Below are positions 36,749 to 50,044 of a DNA stretch of 64,000 nucleotides, in pieces. Under the pieces are notes generated by a model, which had not been told where the DNA came from, did no database searches, and was given only the letters and a program-made list of their open reading frames with translations. Numbering within the stretch: position 1 is the first letter of the stretch; each line of letters starts with the position of its first letter. Source of the DNA: Acytostelium subglobosum LB1 (lineage: Eukaryota; Evosea; Eumycetozoa; Acytosteliales; Acytosteliaceae); assembly GCF_000787575.1 (NCBI RefSeq), contig NW_012236521.1, forward strand, positions 576,924 through 640,923. Reading direction: 5' to 3'. The translations under genes and the position numbers were made by a program.

Positions 36749-39700
36749 ATGGATACAAAGGTTAGTTATAAATATATAAATTGCCCCTAAACATTCACTA
36801 ACATTGGGCTGTATTGATCAATCAATCACTCATACATACTTGATGTGTAGGAGATCAAATGGACATTGAGTCTATTGCAGGAAAAAAGACAGTTAACATT
36901 CAATAGTTTGGATGATTGGAAGGATGGTGTGTTGCTGATAGTTACACTGGAGATCATTACAAACAAGCGTATCACTCGCTTCTACGCCAATCCAAAGAAT
37001 AAGATCCAGATGATTGAGAATATCAACATTGCCATCACCTTTATGAACACAAACAATATATTCAATGCTAAATGTTCCCCTCAAGGTTGGTACTATTCCA
37101 CTCACTCATTCACACATGATTGATCAATCGAACGACCGATCGATCGATTCGATCACACACTCAAACTCAAACTCACACATATTCATTTCAAACACAAAAT
37201 AGACTTTATAGATGGCAATCAAAAGGCGATACATAGTATAATATATAGATTGTACTTGGTGGCTAATGGAAGGAATGTAGTACAACAGTATGCCACACCA
37301 TTGTCACAACACAGTCATCATCAACAGCAACAACAGCCAAGGAAGAGTGGCGGATCATTCAATCAGTCCACTCCATCACATCAAATTCAATCAGAGCCTC
37401 ATCATGGTCATCATCAACCACAACATAATCATATCCAACAACAACCACAACAACATGTACCAGCTCTACCAACATCACCATCACCATCATCTTCTTCATT
37501 GTTATCAATGTCACATGGTAGTGGAAGTGAGTCTCTCGTATCACCTCGTGGCTCATACCGTGAGCCAAGATATTCATACTCGAGTCCAGACAAAGGAAAC
37601 TATTCCCACCAGCAGCAACAACCTGTGGCAGCACTGCCACAAGTCGAGGAAGAGGTAGTACAGCAACAGGAGCAACATATCGAGGAAGTGGATCAGACAG
37701 TTGATGTTGTGCAGCAACATGTTGATGAGCATCACACATTCGAGACATTGAACCATGTGGCGATAGTGCCACAAGTCGAAGATGAGGTAGTACAGCCATA
37801 CTATGAGCAACATCAAAGTGTTGTCGTTGAGGAGTACATCCATCATGAGGAGGAGCAACACATTCAACCACATCCACAGCCATTGCCACAACAACCACAA
37901 CCTGTAATATATCATCAGCCACAATATAGTTATGTGGCCCCGGTCGCTCCACTGAGCGCACCGGCATCACCAGAGCATGAAGAGTCTCTGGACGACTTGC
38001 TGTTGTACTTCAAGAAACAGGAGAACGTGATCAATGCTGCTGCCACTGCCACAGCTACTGCCACTACCTCCACGACCAGCGCTCAGCCAAACACGTCGGT
38101 GGCCGCAGCAGCGGCACAGCCACCAAGCCAAGACCCAGCAGATGTCAAGTGGAAGAGAAGACTTACCGAGCGACCCGCCTCGGGCACTGGCTTCAACATT
38201 GGCCGTGCAAGAATCAATACTTTGCGTGGCGTCGATGTGTCATCTAGCGCTGATAGCACACCGCCACCAGCGTCTCCCACCACTGTTGGCACTCCAATAC
38301 CAGCGTCGGTCAAGACTCCCGTTGGACGCACCGACTCTAATGGCAGTATTGAATCACTGTCCTCCAGTCCAATGAAGGCGTGGTCCGTTGCCAAAGTGGT
38401 CAACGAGAATGACAAGAGAAAGAAGCCACTCTTGCTCAAGCCCATCCCCATAGACCTTGAGCGCTACAACAATCCCGAACTCCTTCCATCAATCATCAAG
38501 AGTCAAAGTTATGTCAGGCGTTGGATCGCCATGCATGCCCTTCATATAAGGAGTAAGACCAATCATATCTTGATCCTATATCTTGATCAATCTAACACAA
38601 CCTCCAAACAGTCAAACAGAACAATCACAGGAACAAATGCTTTAAGGAGATATTGTCGACTGAGGAGAACTATGTGGCTGCAATAGAGATGATCGTCAAT
38701 GTGTTCTACCAACAGATTCTATGGAACTCAAAGGTGTCGCCCAACCCTTACCTGACACAAGAGGACATCAGCACGATATTCTCAACGGTCAACGAGATCT
38801 ACATATTCAACAAAGAGTTGCTTGCTCGTGTGAGGGAGCGCGCCAAGCAATGGAACTCGTACCAAAAGATCGGCGACATCTTTGTCGAGATGGCGCCCTA
38901 CATGAAGGTGTTGTACAAGGCCTACTGTCTGAACTATGACACGGCCATCGAGTGTCTGCAGAAGGCCAAGAAGAATGAGATGTTCAACTTGTTCATCAAG
39001 GCATGTCTGGACCATCCCGAGAACCCCATGAAGCAGAGTTTGGAGACGCTGCTTATCACAATCGTACAGCGCATCCCGCGATACATCCTGTTGATCCAGG
39101 ACATGAACTCCAACACATGGCACGATCACATCGATCGTGACAACCTCCGTGCCGCACTGAAGCTCATACAGTCGGCGGCGGGTGAGGTCAACACGTCGAT
39201 CAAGATGGCCGAGTCGCAGTCCAAGGTGCTGGAGATCCAGCGATCGCTCATTGGCTGGGACGAGTCTACCGATCTTGTCAACCCATCTCGTCACTTTATC
39301 AAGCAAGGCATCATATACAAGTGCCAGTTGGACAGTCGTTTCGCCAAAGACCGTGAGGAGTTGGCCTACTTTGCCTTCAACGACTCACTCCTCGTCGTCG
39401 AGAAGCGTGACTCCACCAAGTACCAATTCAAATACTTCTTTGAGTTGGCCAAGACCAGGGTCAAGGATGTGGAGGACAGTCAAGGTATGTTATTGTTATT
39501 GTTATAGTGCCGTGTACATCGAACTAACATCAATCCAATGTGTAGTACTTCAAAATGCTATTCATATCATACATGGAGAGACAACAGCCATGTTTGCCTT
39601 TGATACACCAAGACTCAAGGGTGCCATCATTGAGTTTATCGAGAAGGGCAAGGTAAACAAGAGAATGACAACAGCTCTAGGACTGGCAGACTATGCCAGC

Positions 39701-40370
39701 ACAAACAATCTGGTAAGTATTTCCACTCAATCATTCAATCAAACATGTTAACTAACATCCATGACCATCTTGATGTGATGTGTAGGACCCGGCACAAGTT
39801 GGTGAAGGACCATTCAATGTTCAGATCAAGAAGACAGAGAGCAAGAAGCTCCCTGGCAAGAAACCATTCACCGTAAGTCATCCACCACCAACAAGATGTT
39901 TGCTCTCCAACCATAGACTGACCCTCAATCACAACTTAACTTACTAGGTGTATATTATTGATATTGTTAACGAGGGCACTGGTGAGGTGTCGTCTCTATC
40001 CAAGCGTTACAGCGATTTCGATCACCTCCATAAGAAGCTCAAGAAGAAGTTCCCAGACACTGGCATTAGAGACCTGCCCAAGAAGCATCTGCTCAATAAC
40101 TTGGGCACAAACACTGTGGAGTCAAGACGTGTGATGCTCGAAGTCTTCCTGCAGGACCTCTTCCAGAAGGAGCTGCTCAAGAACAGTGAGCTGCTGCTGA
40201 AATTCATTAGACCGACTGAGCCCGAGCTTCAAAAGTCCATGTCCAGCAGCTCTTTGAACGAGAGCATGGCAAACCTGGCCGACTCCCAGGTGCCCTCCAG
40301 TCCCGACGTGTCTGCCAAGGGTATAAGACAAAACGACTTTATTGACTACGACAGCGAGGAAGATAATTAA
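36749..40370 (+). CDS. RhoGEF with CH, IQ-like, DH, PH and PX domains
   Basis: Exons 36749-36760, 36851-37085, 37203-38552, 38612-39484, 39546-39712, 39786-39872 and 39948-40370 give 1,048 residues with an exact frame. It should activate a Rac/Rho GTPase at membranes. The order is a calponin-homology-type domain (1-105; ENINIAITFMN, DFIDGNQKAIHSIIYRL), a long His/Gln/Pro/Ser-rich linker (about 110-490), an IQ-like YVRRWIAMHALHIRSK (about 515-530), a DH domain (about 535-730; STEENYVAAIEMIV, IVQRIPRYILLIQDM), a PH domain (about 750-875) and a PX domain (about 890-1010; KRYSDFDHLHKKLKKKFP, RRVMLEVFLQDLF). The acidic tail ends DYDSEEDN. The PX domain suggests phosphoinositide recruitment; the IQ segment suggests calmodulin or light-chain control. 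Confidence 0.92.
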
Positions 40371-40420
40371 ACGTTAACATCCTCTTTAACATGTTTGAGT
40401 GATTGATTCGGAATGAGTGA

Positions 40421-42114
40421 TCACTTTATTATCTTGTACTGCCTGTACAATCTGTTACTCTTGATATACAATACAACTGCCACGACGATGGCTATTAAGG
40501 CAATGATTGAACAGATGATGATCAACATTTGCCAGCCTTCCAAAGGCATCAGAGATGCTTTCTTGGCATCCTCTTGACCAAAGAATAGGACGAGTTGGTT
40601 GGAGTCGGTCGTTAGATGATAGTCCTCGATATCTTCGTTGGAATTAACCTTTTGGAAGTTGCCCTGAATCATATCCTCACTCTCCACAATGATGTACTCT
40701 TCGTCGTACTGAATGGGATCGCCACTGGATGGCGGAAGAATGAAGAGTATGGCATCGGTCAGGTCTGCCTGTCCGCTGACCTTGATGAGACCAATCGATG
40801 GCTCAAGAAGCTGCACGTATAGTTCAGAGAGTGGCGACAGCATGAAGTCACCTCTGAGTTGAAGGTACGAGTCGGTCAGTTCCATTGATCCTGTCGAGGA
40901 TATGGAAACATCGCCATCCATTGTCATTGATGTGTTGAAGAGGAGACTGCCTGCAAGAACATTCACATTTGCCTGCATGTATTGTGTTCCCACGACAAAG
41001 CTGGCATCCTCCGAGGTGACTGTTATGTCGTCATTGATGTACATTGAGGCATAAGATGTGAATGATCCAGTGCCAGAAACATTGATGTTACCCGCTCTGA
41101 ATAGTCCACGTAGTGTTGTGTCTCCAGTGATGGATAGATCGACATTTCCTGGCTGTGCAGTAAAGTTTGTTGAGTAGATGTTGGATGTACCAGTCATTGT
41201 GAGTGTGACTGTCCTTGTTTGTGCAGGCTGGCCATCTGTATTGATGATTAAGTCGGTCAGGTTGGCATTGTTTAAGTTGACCTGGCACGGAGAAGCAGCA
41301 GTTGCTCCCAAGGGCGTCAACTGGACCGTGCCATATGTGTTGACATTATTAAGTACATCGATGCCAGCGACCAAGTATATAGAGATGGTACTGTTTGTTT
41401 GTGAGACGATGGAGTTGATTGTGACCTTTGACGAGGAGTTGATGACCATCTGTGAGTTGGACTGGATGGACAATGAACCAAATCGATTCAAGTTGGTAAA
41501 GAATGATTGGCCACTCTGAGCCAATGTTGTAATATTGTTGGCAACACTAAGTTGTCCATTGTTCGATGTAATGGAAGATATATTGGCCGAGGCAACAATC
41601 ATTGAGTTCATCGAGAATGATGCGGATTGTCCAATCCAGATGTTTGAATGATCGAGCATCGTATCATTGTTGACAGTCATAGCCGATCCATTTTGAAGTG
41701 TGATTATAAAGTTGCCAATAACTTGAAGCGATCCAACTGTCATGTTGACATTGTCCGGTAGATATAAATATAAACTTGGTATTGGTGTCACATCAGCGGC
41801 AGTGCCATTTAAATATGCAACATCAGCAATTGATGGTAATTGCTGGTCTATCCAACTGGTTGAACTACTAATATCACATCCAGGTGATGTAGTTATACAC
41901 GTTAATCCTACATTAATATAAATAACTAAATTCATTCATTCATACATGGTCAGTAAATTAGGCGCACTGACTTGAGATGATGATTGACGAACCTACCTTT
42001 TGCAAGTGATACATCAACAATTATAAGTTGTAACAACAAAAGTAGGATTGTGCTAAAGGTAATGATTGGCTGTTGCCGCGACCATTTGGATTGATGTTGA
42101 TGATTGAATGTCAT
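40421..42114 (-). CDS. Type I membrane glycoprotein with beta-repeat ectodomain
   Basis: Minus-strand exons 42114-41997 and 41907-40421 give 534 residues. An in-frame ATG seven codons upstream (42135) is an alternative start. The N-terminus is a signal peptide (ITFSTILLLLLQLIIVDVSLA). The ectodomain is rich in N-x-S/T sites and short beta-type repeats such as GSLQVIGN, GSLSIQSNS, GSFTSYAS and GSMELTDS, which suggests a right-handed beta-helix. One transmembrane helix (MLIIICSIIALIAIVVAVVLYI) precedes a short basic tail. No specific family is recognised. A surface or secretory-pathway role is inferred. Confidence 0.85.
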
Positions 42115-42545
42115 ATTGATGACCTGTTCGTACACATCACCATTGAATGATTGAATGAATGAATATCAATACAAGTAGTAGTAAGTTTCGTCTATCTTTA
42201 TATAAATACTAGTATAATAGTGCAATGACATGTCATAATGATAAACATGTTACATTGTTAGGTAACATTGCCAGGCAAAGGACACAACATGTGGTCCCCA
42301 AGGTGGCGAATTGTAATCAATCCATGTGTGTTGTGAAGGGTTGAACCAAACTTAGAGTGCAATAGTGAGTAAAGTAAGGTGCGCATAACCCACCCATTCA
42401 CGATTTGATCAATCAATGTGATTCCCATAAACATACGCTTTTCATTTATAACAATGACATATTCTGTTTCCAACCAAATGAGGGAAGATAGAGAATCATT
42501 CCGATTGAATATATCTCAGTCGGTGACTGATTGACTGAGTAGTAC
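42115..42545. other. Divergent promoter region
   Basis: This 431 bp separates the membrane glycoprotein and lectin-like genes. AT-rich sequence with TATATAAATA (42199-42208) flanks a less AT-rich part at 42265-42345. There is no coding signal. Confidence 0.4.
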
Positions 42546-43565
42546 ATGAATATGAGTGAACTAAATAATAGTAGCAGTACAAAGAGAAAGAAGAAGAATC
42601 AAATGTCAAACAAAGAGTGTCACAAGAAGGAACGACTACATAATGACAATGAAGGTGATTATGACCAACAACATGTTGTTGTTGTTGTTGATGATGTAAT
42701 AATACCAGCAACAACTACTACCACGACTACAACAACTACTACTACAACATCCACATTAGAGGAATCAAGCATACCTCCTCTTGAGGATCAACAAGCTGAT
42801 GGAATCGCAGCCTACAATGTATTCTCAAACAAATTGTTGAGACAGAGGATACTGCACTACCTACCCATATTTACATTGAAGAGATCATTGATGACACCAT
42901 GTGGTGATGCACAATGGATAGGTGATACAAGTGTACTACAACTCACTACTGATGAACCATATATCAACTCGGCATGTTGGAGCTCAAATAGAGTTAGACA
43001 TCTGGCGCACGGATTCACCGCCACCTTTGGCTTCAGGATGGGCAAGCCCGTCCCATCTGGTCATGACCCACGCACGGCAGATGGCCTGGCCTTTGTAATC
43101 CAGAACTCCAGACAGGGCAAAGAGGCCATGTCCACAGGGGAGGGTGCTGGCATGGGCTATGGCGGCATCGCCAACAGTGTGGCCATTGAGTTTGACACGT
43201 GGAGAAACCGAGAGCATGGTGAACTGGACAACAGCCACATATCCATTCAGACCGGTGGCAGGAAGTCCAACTCACACAAGCAATCGTACTCAATCGGATA
43301 TGCACCAGTGGTCAAGTTTCGAATGGACGACTACGCGCCACATAATGTTGTCATTGTCTACGACCCCGTGTCCACAGCCGCCAAACATATTACCGTGTCA
43401 CTGGATGGTGTACAAATGTTAAAGATCAACCTCGACCTGCAAGTACTACTACGTCTGGAGAACAATGATGAGGCCCACATTGGATTCACGGCGGCAACTG
43501 GTCAGCTGCATCAAGAGCACATCATCGACTACTGCCACATCTATCGACTCAATACATCGTTCTAA
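42546..43565 (+). CDS. L-type (legume-like) lectin domain protein, cytosolic
   Basis: A single exon of 339 residues. The first 85 residues are charged and Thr-rich low complexity (a run of 13 Thr). A short segment resembling an F-box or helical adaptor (VFSNKLLRQRILHYLPIF) follows. From about residue 140 there is a concanavalin-A-like fold: HGFTATFGFRM, DGLAFVIQNSRQG, NSVAIEFDTWRN, DNSHISIQTGG, and the C-terminal LENNDEAHIGFTAATG. The VAIEFDTW and HGELDNSH stretches sit where L-type lectins bind metal. There is no signal peptide, so it is not a classical secretory lectin. Its frame-broken paralogue lies at 34865-35591. Confidence 0.88.
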   Translation: MNMSELNNSSSTKRKKKNQMSNKECHKKERLHNDNEGDYDQQHVVVVVDDVIIPATTTTTTTTTTTTTSTLEESSIPPLEDQQADGIAAYNVFSNKLLRQRILHYLPIFTLKRSLMTPCGDAQWIGDTSVLQLTTDEPYINSACWSSNRVRHLAHGFTATFGFRMGKPVPSGHDPRTADGLAFVIQNSRQGKEAMSTGEGAGMGYGGIANSVAIEFDTWRNREHGELDNSHISIQTGGRKSNSHKQSYSIGYAPVVKFRMDDYAPHNVVIVYDPVSTAAKHITVSLDGVQMLKINLDLQVLLRLENNDEAHIGFTAATGQLHQEHIIDYCHIYRLNTSF

Positions 43566-43647
43566 GGATAACGACGACGACATCATCTTTATTTTAGATC
43601 GTCCGGGCGAATGAATCAACATTGCTAGGCGAGGCCAGCACTTGAAC

Positions 43648-44871
<1,224 letters not shown>

Positions 44872-45198
44872 GATTAAATACTATGTTTTGTATATATGTA
44901 TAGATGTATATGTATGTAATGTTATATATAAAGAAGTATGGGTAATCCAAAGTAATGAATGAAGTTTATTCTTGTCAAGTCGCAAGCGAAGAGAACGAAA
45001 GGTGTGAGAGAGACAAAAGCAAAAAAGGACTCGCGAGTCAAACTCAATAAATTAAAAAAATAAAGTGTTGACAAAAAAACGAACGACTCTTCACATCAAT
45101 GTCAATGTCAGTTGTAATTGTAATGTATCTGGATATATCTACACTTTATATATATATATATATTTACATCCTTCAAAGGAATGTATGCCTAGCTAAGA
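44872..45198. other. Intergenic, AT-rich
   Basis: This holds the putative prmt1 promoter (ATATATAAAG near 44924-44933), A-rich and GAGA-rich DNA at 45000-45070, and an AT dinucleotide run at 45149-45164. No gene is recognised. Confidence 0.4.
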
Positions 45199-46925
45199 CT
45201 AATCATCTTCAGATCGTACATTCAGAATACATTGTGGATGTATCTCTGCCTCCTTAAGTGTAAGTTTGAAGTCCTGCTTGGTATAAACGCGCTTGGGGAA
45301 CATTGTTATGAATTGATATGATCCAAACTCAACTCCACTTCCATCCAAATAGTTGGACAACTTAAGTTTGATTGATTGATTGATGTGTTAGTGAACACTC
45401 CTTGATTGAATGATTGAATGATCATTATAATATACATACAGTCTCTATGGTATCTGTTGAATTGAATCTTCTTTCCAATCTCTCATCATTTGGAAGTTTG
45501 AATACTACATGTGTGGAGTCTGGACCCTTGGCAGGCTCTTCTGGTACAAGTTTGCCATGGCTAAGTCTTTCATTCTTCTTCTCCTCTGCAGCCCACGCCT
45601 CTGCCTCCAACTTCTGCCTCTCCTCCTCTTGAATTCTCGCCTTTTCAATATCCGCCTTCAATGATTCCTCATAAGCAAGATCCTGCTCCTCCACCAACTT
45701 TCTCTTCTCTTGCTTCTCCTCCCTAAGATTGATTGATTAGTATGATTGGAATCATTCCCACCCAAGGCAATGGATGTTGATCTTTTGAACTTACTCTTCA
45801 ATCATGACCTTGGTCAACTCGCGTTGGCTGGCATTGGATTGATTTGAAATTGACTCGTAGAACTTGGTGATGTCATTGATACCCTCGACGACCTCGAGTA
45901 GCTTGGGTATGCTTCCACGGAAGTTTCCAACAATTGCTACTATTGGATAGCTCTCGAAACGATCCTGTGACATGAGGAATGTCTCAATGCCAGCGTTGAT
46001 AGTTCCGACCCAGAACACATAGTTGTCAGCAATATATTGTTTGATCTCCTCGGATTGAAGTATATCCCTGTTTGTGTAGTACATATTAGTATACTTGCGA
46101 GAATGAATGGGCGACTTCCACTACTACTTACAAACAGAAAGTATGCGCTAGGTCGCTGTCTGGGTTGTGGAGGTACGTGAGTATCAGCTTGCCAGTCTTT
46201 CTACCATGCGCCAATGCTTCTTTGAATGAGTGCTCGTAGGATGGTGGCACGATCAGACCCATGGCCTTGAGATCCTCGGCAAAGTTGTTGTGCGGCAGTT
46301 GATCGATGATATTCATCAGGTCATAAGCAGACATTGCATCACTGCTGGCAGCAGGCATAAAGTTTGTTGCGTATCCATTGCCTTGATATACCTCATAGTC
46401 TCCATCATCCTCATCAAACTCTTCCAAAATCTCATCAGATGTTGCTATTGGACGGTCGGCAGCGTTACCATCTTCATTGGCATTATCATTATCATTATTA
46501 TTGTTGTTGTTGTTATCATTTCCATTTGTGTTGGCAACCTCTTCATTGGCGTTGGCGTTGGCATTGGCATTGTCTTCGGCATTAACATCCGCGTTATTGG
46601 CCTTTGTGTCAACTTCCTTTGCAGCCACTTCAACCATCTCTACATTATTCAACTCCATCGAAGCAAGTTGTGTATTATCCTTAACTATATACATTGTTGA
46701 TATTGACAGTTAGTAGCCATTCATTCAATCGGTTCAATCGTTCAATGATTCAATCAATCACATAATCATACCATCAGTAAGATTCAGTATCAATTGTCTA
46801 TCAATTGCTATACCAGTATATGCTTCCAATTGATTCTTCAAGTCAAGTACAGTAGCATTAAGCGGTAGTGTAACAGGCAATCCACTGCCACTAAACTGTA
46901 CATCGAATGATATATGCTCATCCAT
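45199..46925 (-). CDS. Ubl-UAS-UBX protein (FAF1/FAF2/UBXD-type p97 adaptor)
   Basis: Minus-strand exons 46925-46772, 46684-46132, 46067-45795, 45722-45440 and 45360-45199 give 474 residues. These proteins recruit the AAA ATPase p97/Cdc48 to ubiquitylated clients. The N-terminus is ubiquitin-like (FDVQFSGSGLPVTLPL, LKNQLEAYTGI). An Asn/Asp/Ala-rich tract (about 85-140) follows, then a thioredoxin-like UAS domain (about 175-310; RKTGKLILTYLHNPDSDL, NYVFWVGTINAG) and a coiled coil (about 315-370). The UBX domain (about 385-474) has DGSGVEFGSYQFITMFPKRV, where the R-FPR p97 contact reads MFPKR. There is no hairpin membrane anchor, so it is nearer FAF1 than FAF2. Confidence 0.9.
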
Positions 46926-47273
46926 TTCTCCAACAACCACAGATAGGTAATGTATTTACAAAAGTATAGTATTATATATTATATGTATAAGTAATTAATT
47001 ATGTATGTATAAGTTCAAGTATTGAATAATGAATGAATGAATGAGAATGAGGATGAACAGCATCACTAACTAAACAACAACTTTAGGCGTTCAAGTGTTC
47101 TTCCCCTTCTTTCAGGAAGTGTGAGCAGTGTTTGATCAGCCAGTCAGATGCGTGGTGGGGGGATTGTCAGTCTCTGACCCATCGTGAGTCAACAAAGATT
47201 TGCACAGGCACCCAACCAATTCCAAGTTTTTTACAACCTTGAAACTGGAACTCTGATTCAATGAGTTGATCGA
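46926..47273. other. Intergenic
   Basis: AT-rich near the UBX gene start, then a mixed-composition stretch 47090-47260 with no frame of interest. It holds the UBX gene promoter and the end of the isopentenyltransferase gene. Confidence 0.4.
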
Positions 47274-48992
47274 TCAACTTGGCCCAACAACATCTGCTGC
47301 TGCTGAAGACGAAGAAGACGACGAGCTATTATTATTATCATCATTAACAATGACATCGGCATTGTTGTCGTCGTTGATTGGAACATCATTAACACCTTGG
47401 GTTTGGGTTGCCTCCAGTTGTGACTTGCGTTCTCTTTCTCTTTGTCTCTCTAGTTTTGCCACTTTGTTATTGTGTACTTTGGACTTGAGATGATTGCGCC
47501 ACTGCAATGCACCATTCAACTCTTTGTTATCGCATACTTCACAATAGTGTTTCTCCCATTTGTCCAAAGATGATGATGACTTTGTCTTTTGTTTCTTGTT
47601 GTTGTTGTTTCCATTGCCATCACCACTGTCACCATCACCAAGTTGATGTTGTCTATTATATCTCTCTGATTCCTTGTTGTCTAAATATGTCTGTACAATG
47701 TCATGAGCGACATCTGATACTGATGTCTTCCAAGATGCCAAATCAGTGGTGTCCAATCGATGCAACACCAATTGATCATAGTCGGTCAACTTCTTGACCC
47801 ACTTCCTCTGTTTGATTGCATACTGTCTGGTCCTTATCTTGATCTGTTGCACGCCCTTGTCCAACTCTGCCCGTTCCATCTGATTGTCGGCCTCGTCTCC
47901 ATCGGTCCTCTTGACGCGCAGTTGATAATATGGGTACAACTCCTTGACACCGATCGCCTGTGTGATGCCCTTGGTGAAGTTCTCCGTGCTGTTCTGATTG
48001 ATTATGTCGTCGCGTTGGAACACGTCAAAGATCTCTCGAACCATGCCTCGTGTGAGCATCGTATCGACACGATCATTCAATCGTTGTTCTAGTGCATCAC
48101 CTGAGCAATCCAACCAAATCAAACATGAACGATATCTCTGTGTCTTCTTCTGTTCGAGGACCATGTCACTATGTCTCTTTCCAGTGTCATAATAAATATC
48201 CAGACTTCTCTTTATCTTCCTCGCGTCATTCTTGTGTAACTTCTTGGCCATCAACTCATCAACTTCTTTCAATTTATCATAAGTATATATCCTATCTTGT
48301 ACAGGCAATGGTGTTGGTGATGTCGCCATTGTAGTAGTCGTTGTCGTTGTTGTCGTCGTTGATGTAGTTGATGTATTGGATGGTGTGGATGTTGGTGAAG
48401 TCGCGAATGCCATCGATTGAACATTCTGTGATGTATCCTCATCGAATGAAATGAGAGTATTACTCCAAAGTATTGATGTTGTATAATAATGTGTACCTCC
48501 AACAATGATTGGAAGTCTTCCTCTTGCAAGTATATCATCGATCTTCATTCAAGGAATGTCAGTCAGTGTCACTCATTCAATCAATCAATCAAGTCAATAT
48601 AGATACATACTATTGGTATAACAGTTGCTATGAATGCGCCAACGTTATAATCCATTTGATTGATCTCTAGGATATCCATCATATGATGTGTAATACCTTC
48701 CATCTCTTCGTTTGTCACTTTGTTGGTAATGACATCAGCACCTTTATAAAGTTGCATTGAATCACTACTTATTATCTCTCCATTATACTTCTTAGCCAAC
48801 TCTATTGCAAGCTTTGACTATATATATATAATGTCAAGGTAGTATGTCAGGTAACATGTCACTTCATTCATTCAATCAATCAATCAATCATACCTTGCCC
48901 ACACCAGTCGTTCCCAAGATGAATACAACAAGCCTCTCATTATCCTTTGTATCCTGTTGTTGTTGTTGTTGTTGTTGTACTATGTCATTCAT
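47274..48992 (-). CDS. tRNA dimethylallyl (isopentenyl) transferase with C-terminal zinc finger
   Basis: Minus-strand exons 48992-48894, 48817-48611 and 48542-47274, all phase 0, give 524 residues. It transfers dimethylallyl to A37 of tRNAs reading UNN codons. The P-loop [16 protein letters not shown] spans the first intron. [40 protein letters not shown] and [15 protein letters not shown] are family motifs. Poly-Thr and poly-Asn insertions interrupt the core. The C-terminus has a TRIT1-type zinc finger (CEVC...H....[21 protein letters not shown]). The poly-Q start sits directly before the P-loop, leaving no room for a mitochondrial signal. Dictyostelids have several such enzymes, one of which makes discadenine. 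The zinc finger favours the tRNA enzyme. Confidence 0.93.
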
Positions 48993-49233
48993 TGATGTTC
49001 AAGCATGTATATATATTAACAACATATTACCATCTTTGATGATGTTGAACACCAAGGGAATAAATCGGGTAACGTTTTGATTTGTATTTCAATTTAATTT
49101 TATTTTATTTTCACAATGAGGTTGTGGGATGGAGGAGACGAGGAGTGAGCTCTGCAGCGAGCCTCGTGGGATTGATATACCTTCATGAAGGCAACACGCA
49201 CATCCTTTTCACATCCATCCGCAAACACTCACC

Positions 49234-50044
49234 ATGGTATGTCTCTGTCTATACCTACAGCATCGCGATACTCTAGCGACAACTCCATCGACTATATCAA
49301 CCATCAACACAGACTAGGATCATCTCGGATTGATCGATTGAATGATTGAATGATTGAATGGATATGATGATGATCATCAACCAAAGACAATGGACAGACT
49401 CATTAACAGATACCTCTACTCTCAATCTAATCTAATAGTCCAAGAAAGTCTCTGCCCCAAAGCAAGTTGAGAATCTTGCCAACAAGATCGGTAACAGACC
49501 AGGTGAAGAGGTCCTGGCCGTTGCTCACATTTTCGCCTCCTTCAACGATACCTTCGTTCATGTGACCGATCTCTCCTCAAAGGAGACCATCGTCCGTGTT
49601 ACTGGTAAGTGATAAACTACACATCACAACAACACAACAGCACAACAACAATACAGGGGATGACAGGTCTCATGGACAATGACACACCCAACAGGATCGA
49701 ACACAGATGTACCTAACAATCAATCAATCAATCAATCATTAATCAATCGACAATAATAGGTGGTATGAAGGTCAAGACTGATCGTGATGAGTCTTCCCCA
49801 TACGCCGCCACCATGGCCGCTCAGGATGTCGCTGCCAGATGCAAGGAGCTCGGTATCACCGCTCTGCACATCAAGCTCAGAGCCACCGGAGGTAACGGTT
49901 CCAAGACCCCAGGTCCAGGTGCCCAATCCGCCCTCAGAGCTCTTGCCCGTTCGGGTATGAAGAATCGGTCGTATCGAGGATGTTACACCAATCCCAACCG
50001 ACTCTACCAGAAGAAAGGGTGGTCACAGAGGTCGTCGTCTATAA
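49234..50044 (+). CDS. rps14: 40S ribosomal protein S14 (uS11), with one-base frame break
   Basis: Exon 1 is the ATG alone (49234-49236), then exons 49439-49604 and 49760-50044. The protein matches S14 throughout: [50 protein letters not shown]-like block, [29 protein letters not shown]. After GMK at 49962 the expected [20 protein letters not shown] continues only in the +1 frame, to a TAA at 50042-50044. An extra A at 49963/49964 explains this; the literal frame runs to 50052 with a wrong C-terminus. For an essential, highly conserved protein the likeliest cause is a sequence error. A decayed copy is the alternative. Confidence 0.93.

Noticed and set aside
46230-46700. Plus-strand frame with a hydrophobic Ile/Val run
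   Set aside because: It is the antisense of the Asn/Asp-rich tract of the Ubl-UAS-UBX gene.
49957-49970. Programmed +1 frameshifting in rps14
   Set aside because: There is no slippery site or rare-codon/stop arrangement of the known kinds, and S14 genes are not known to use recoding. A base error is simpler.
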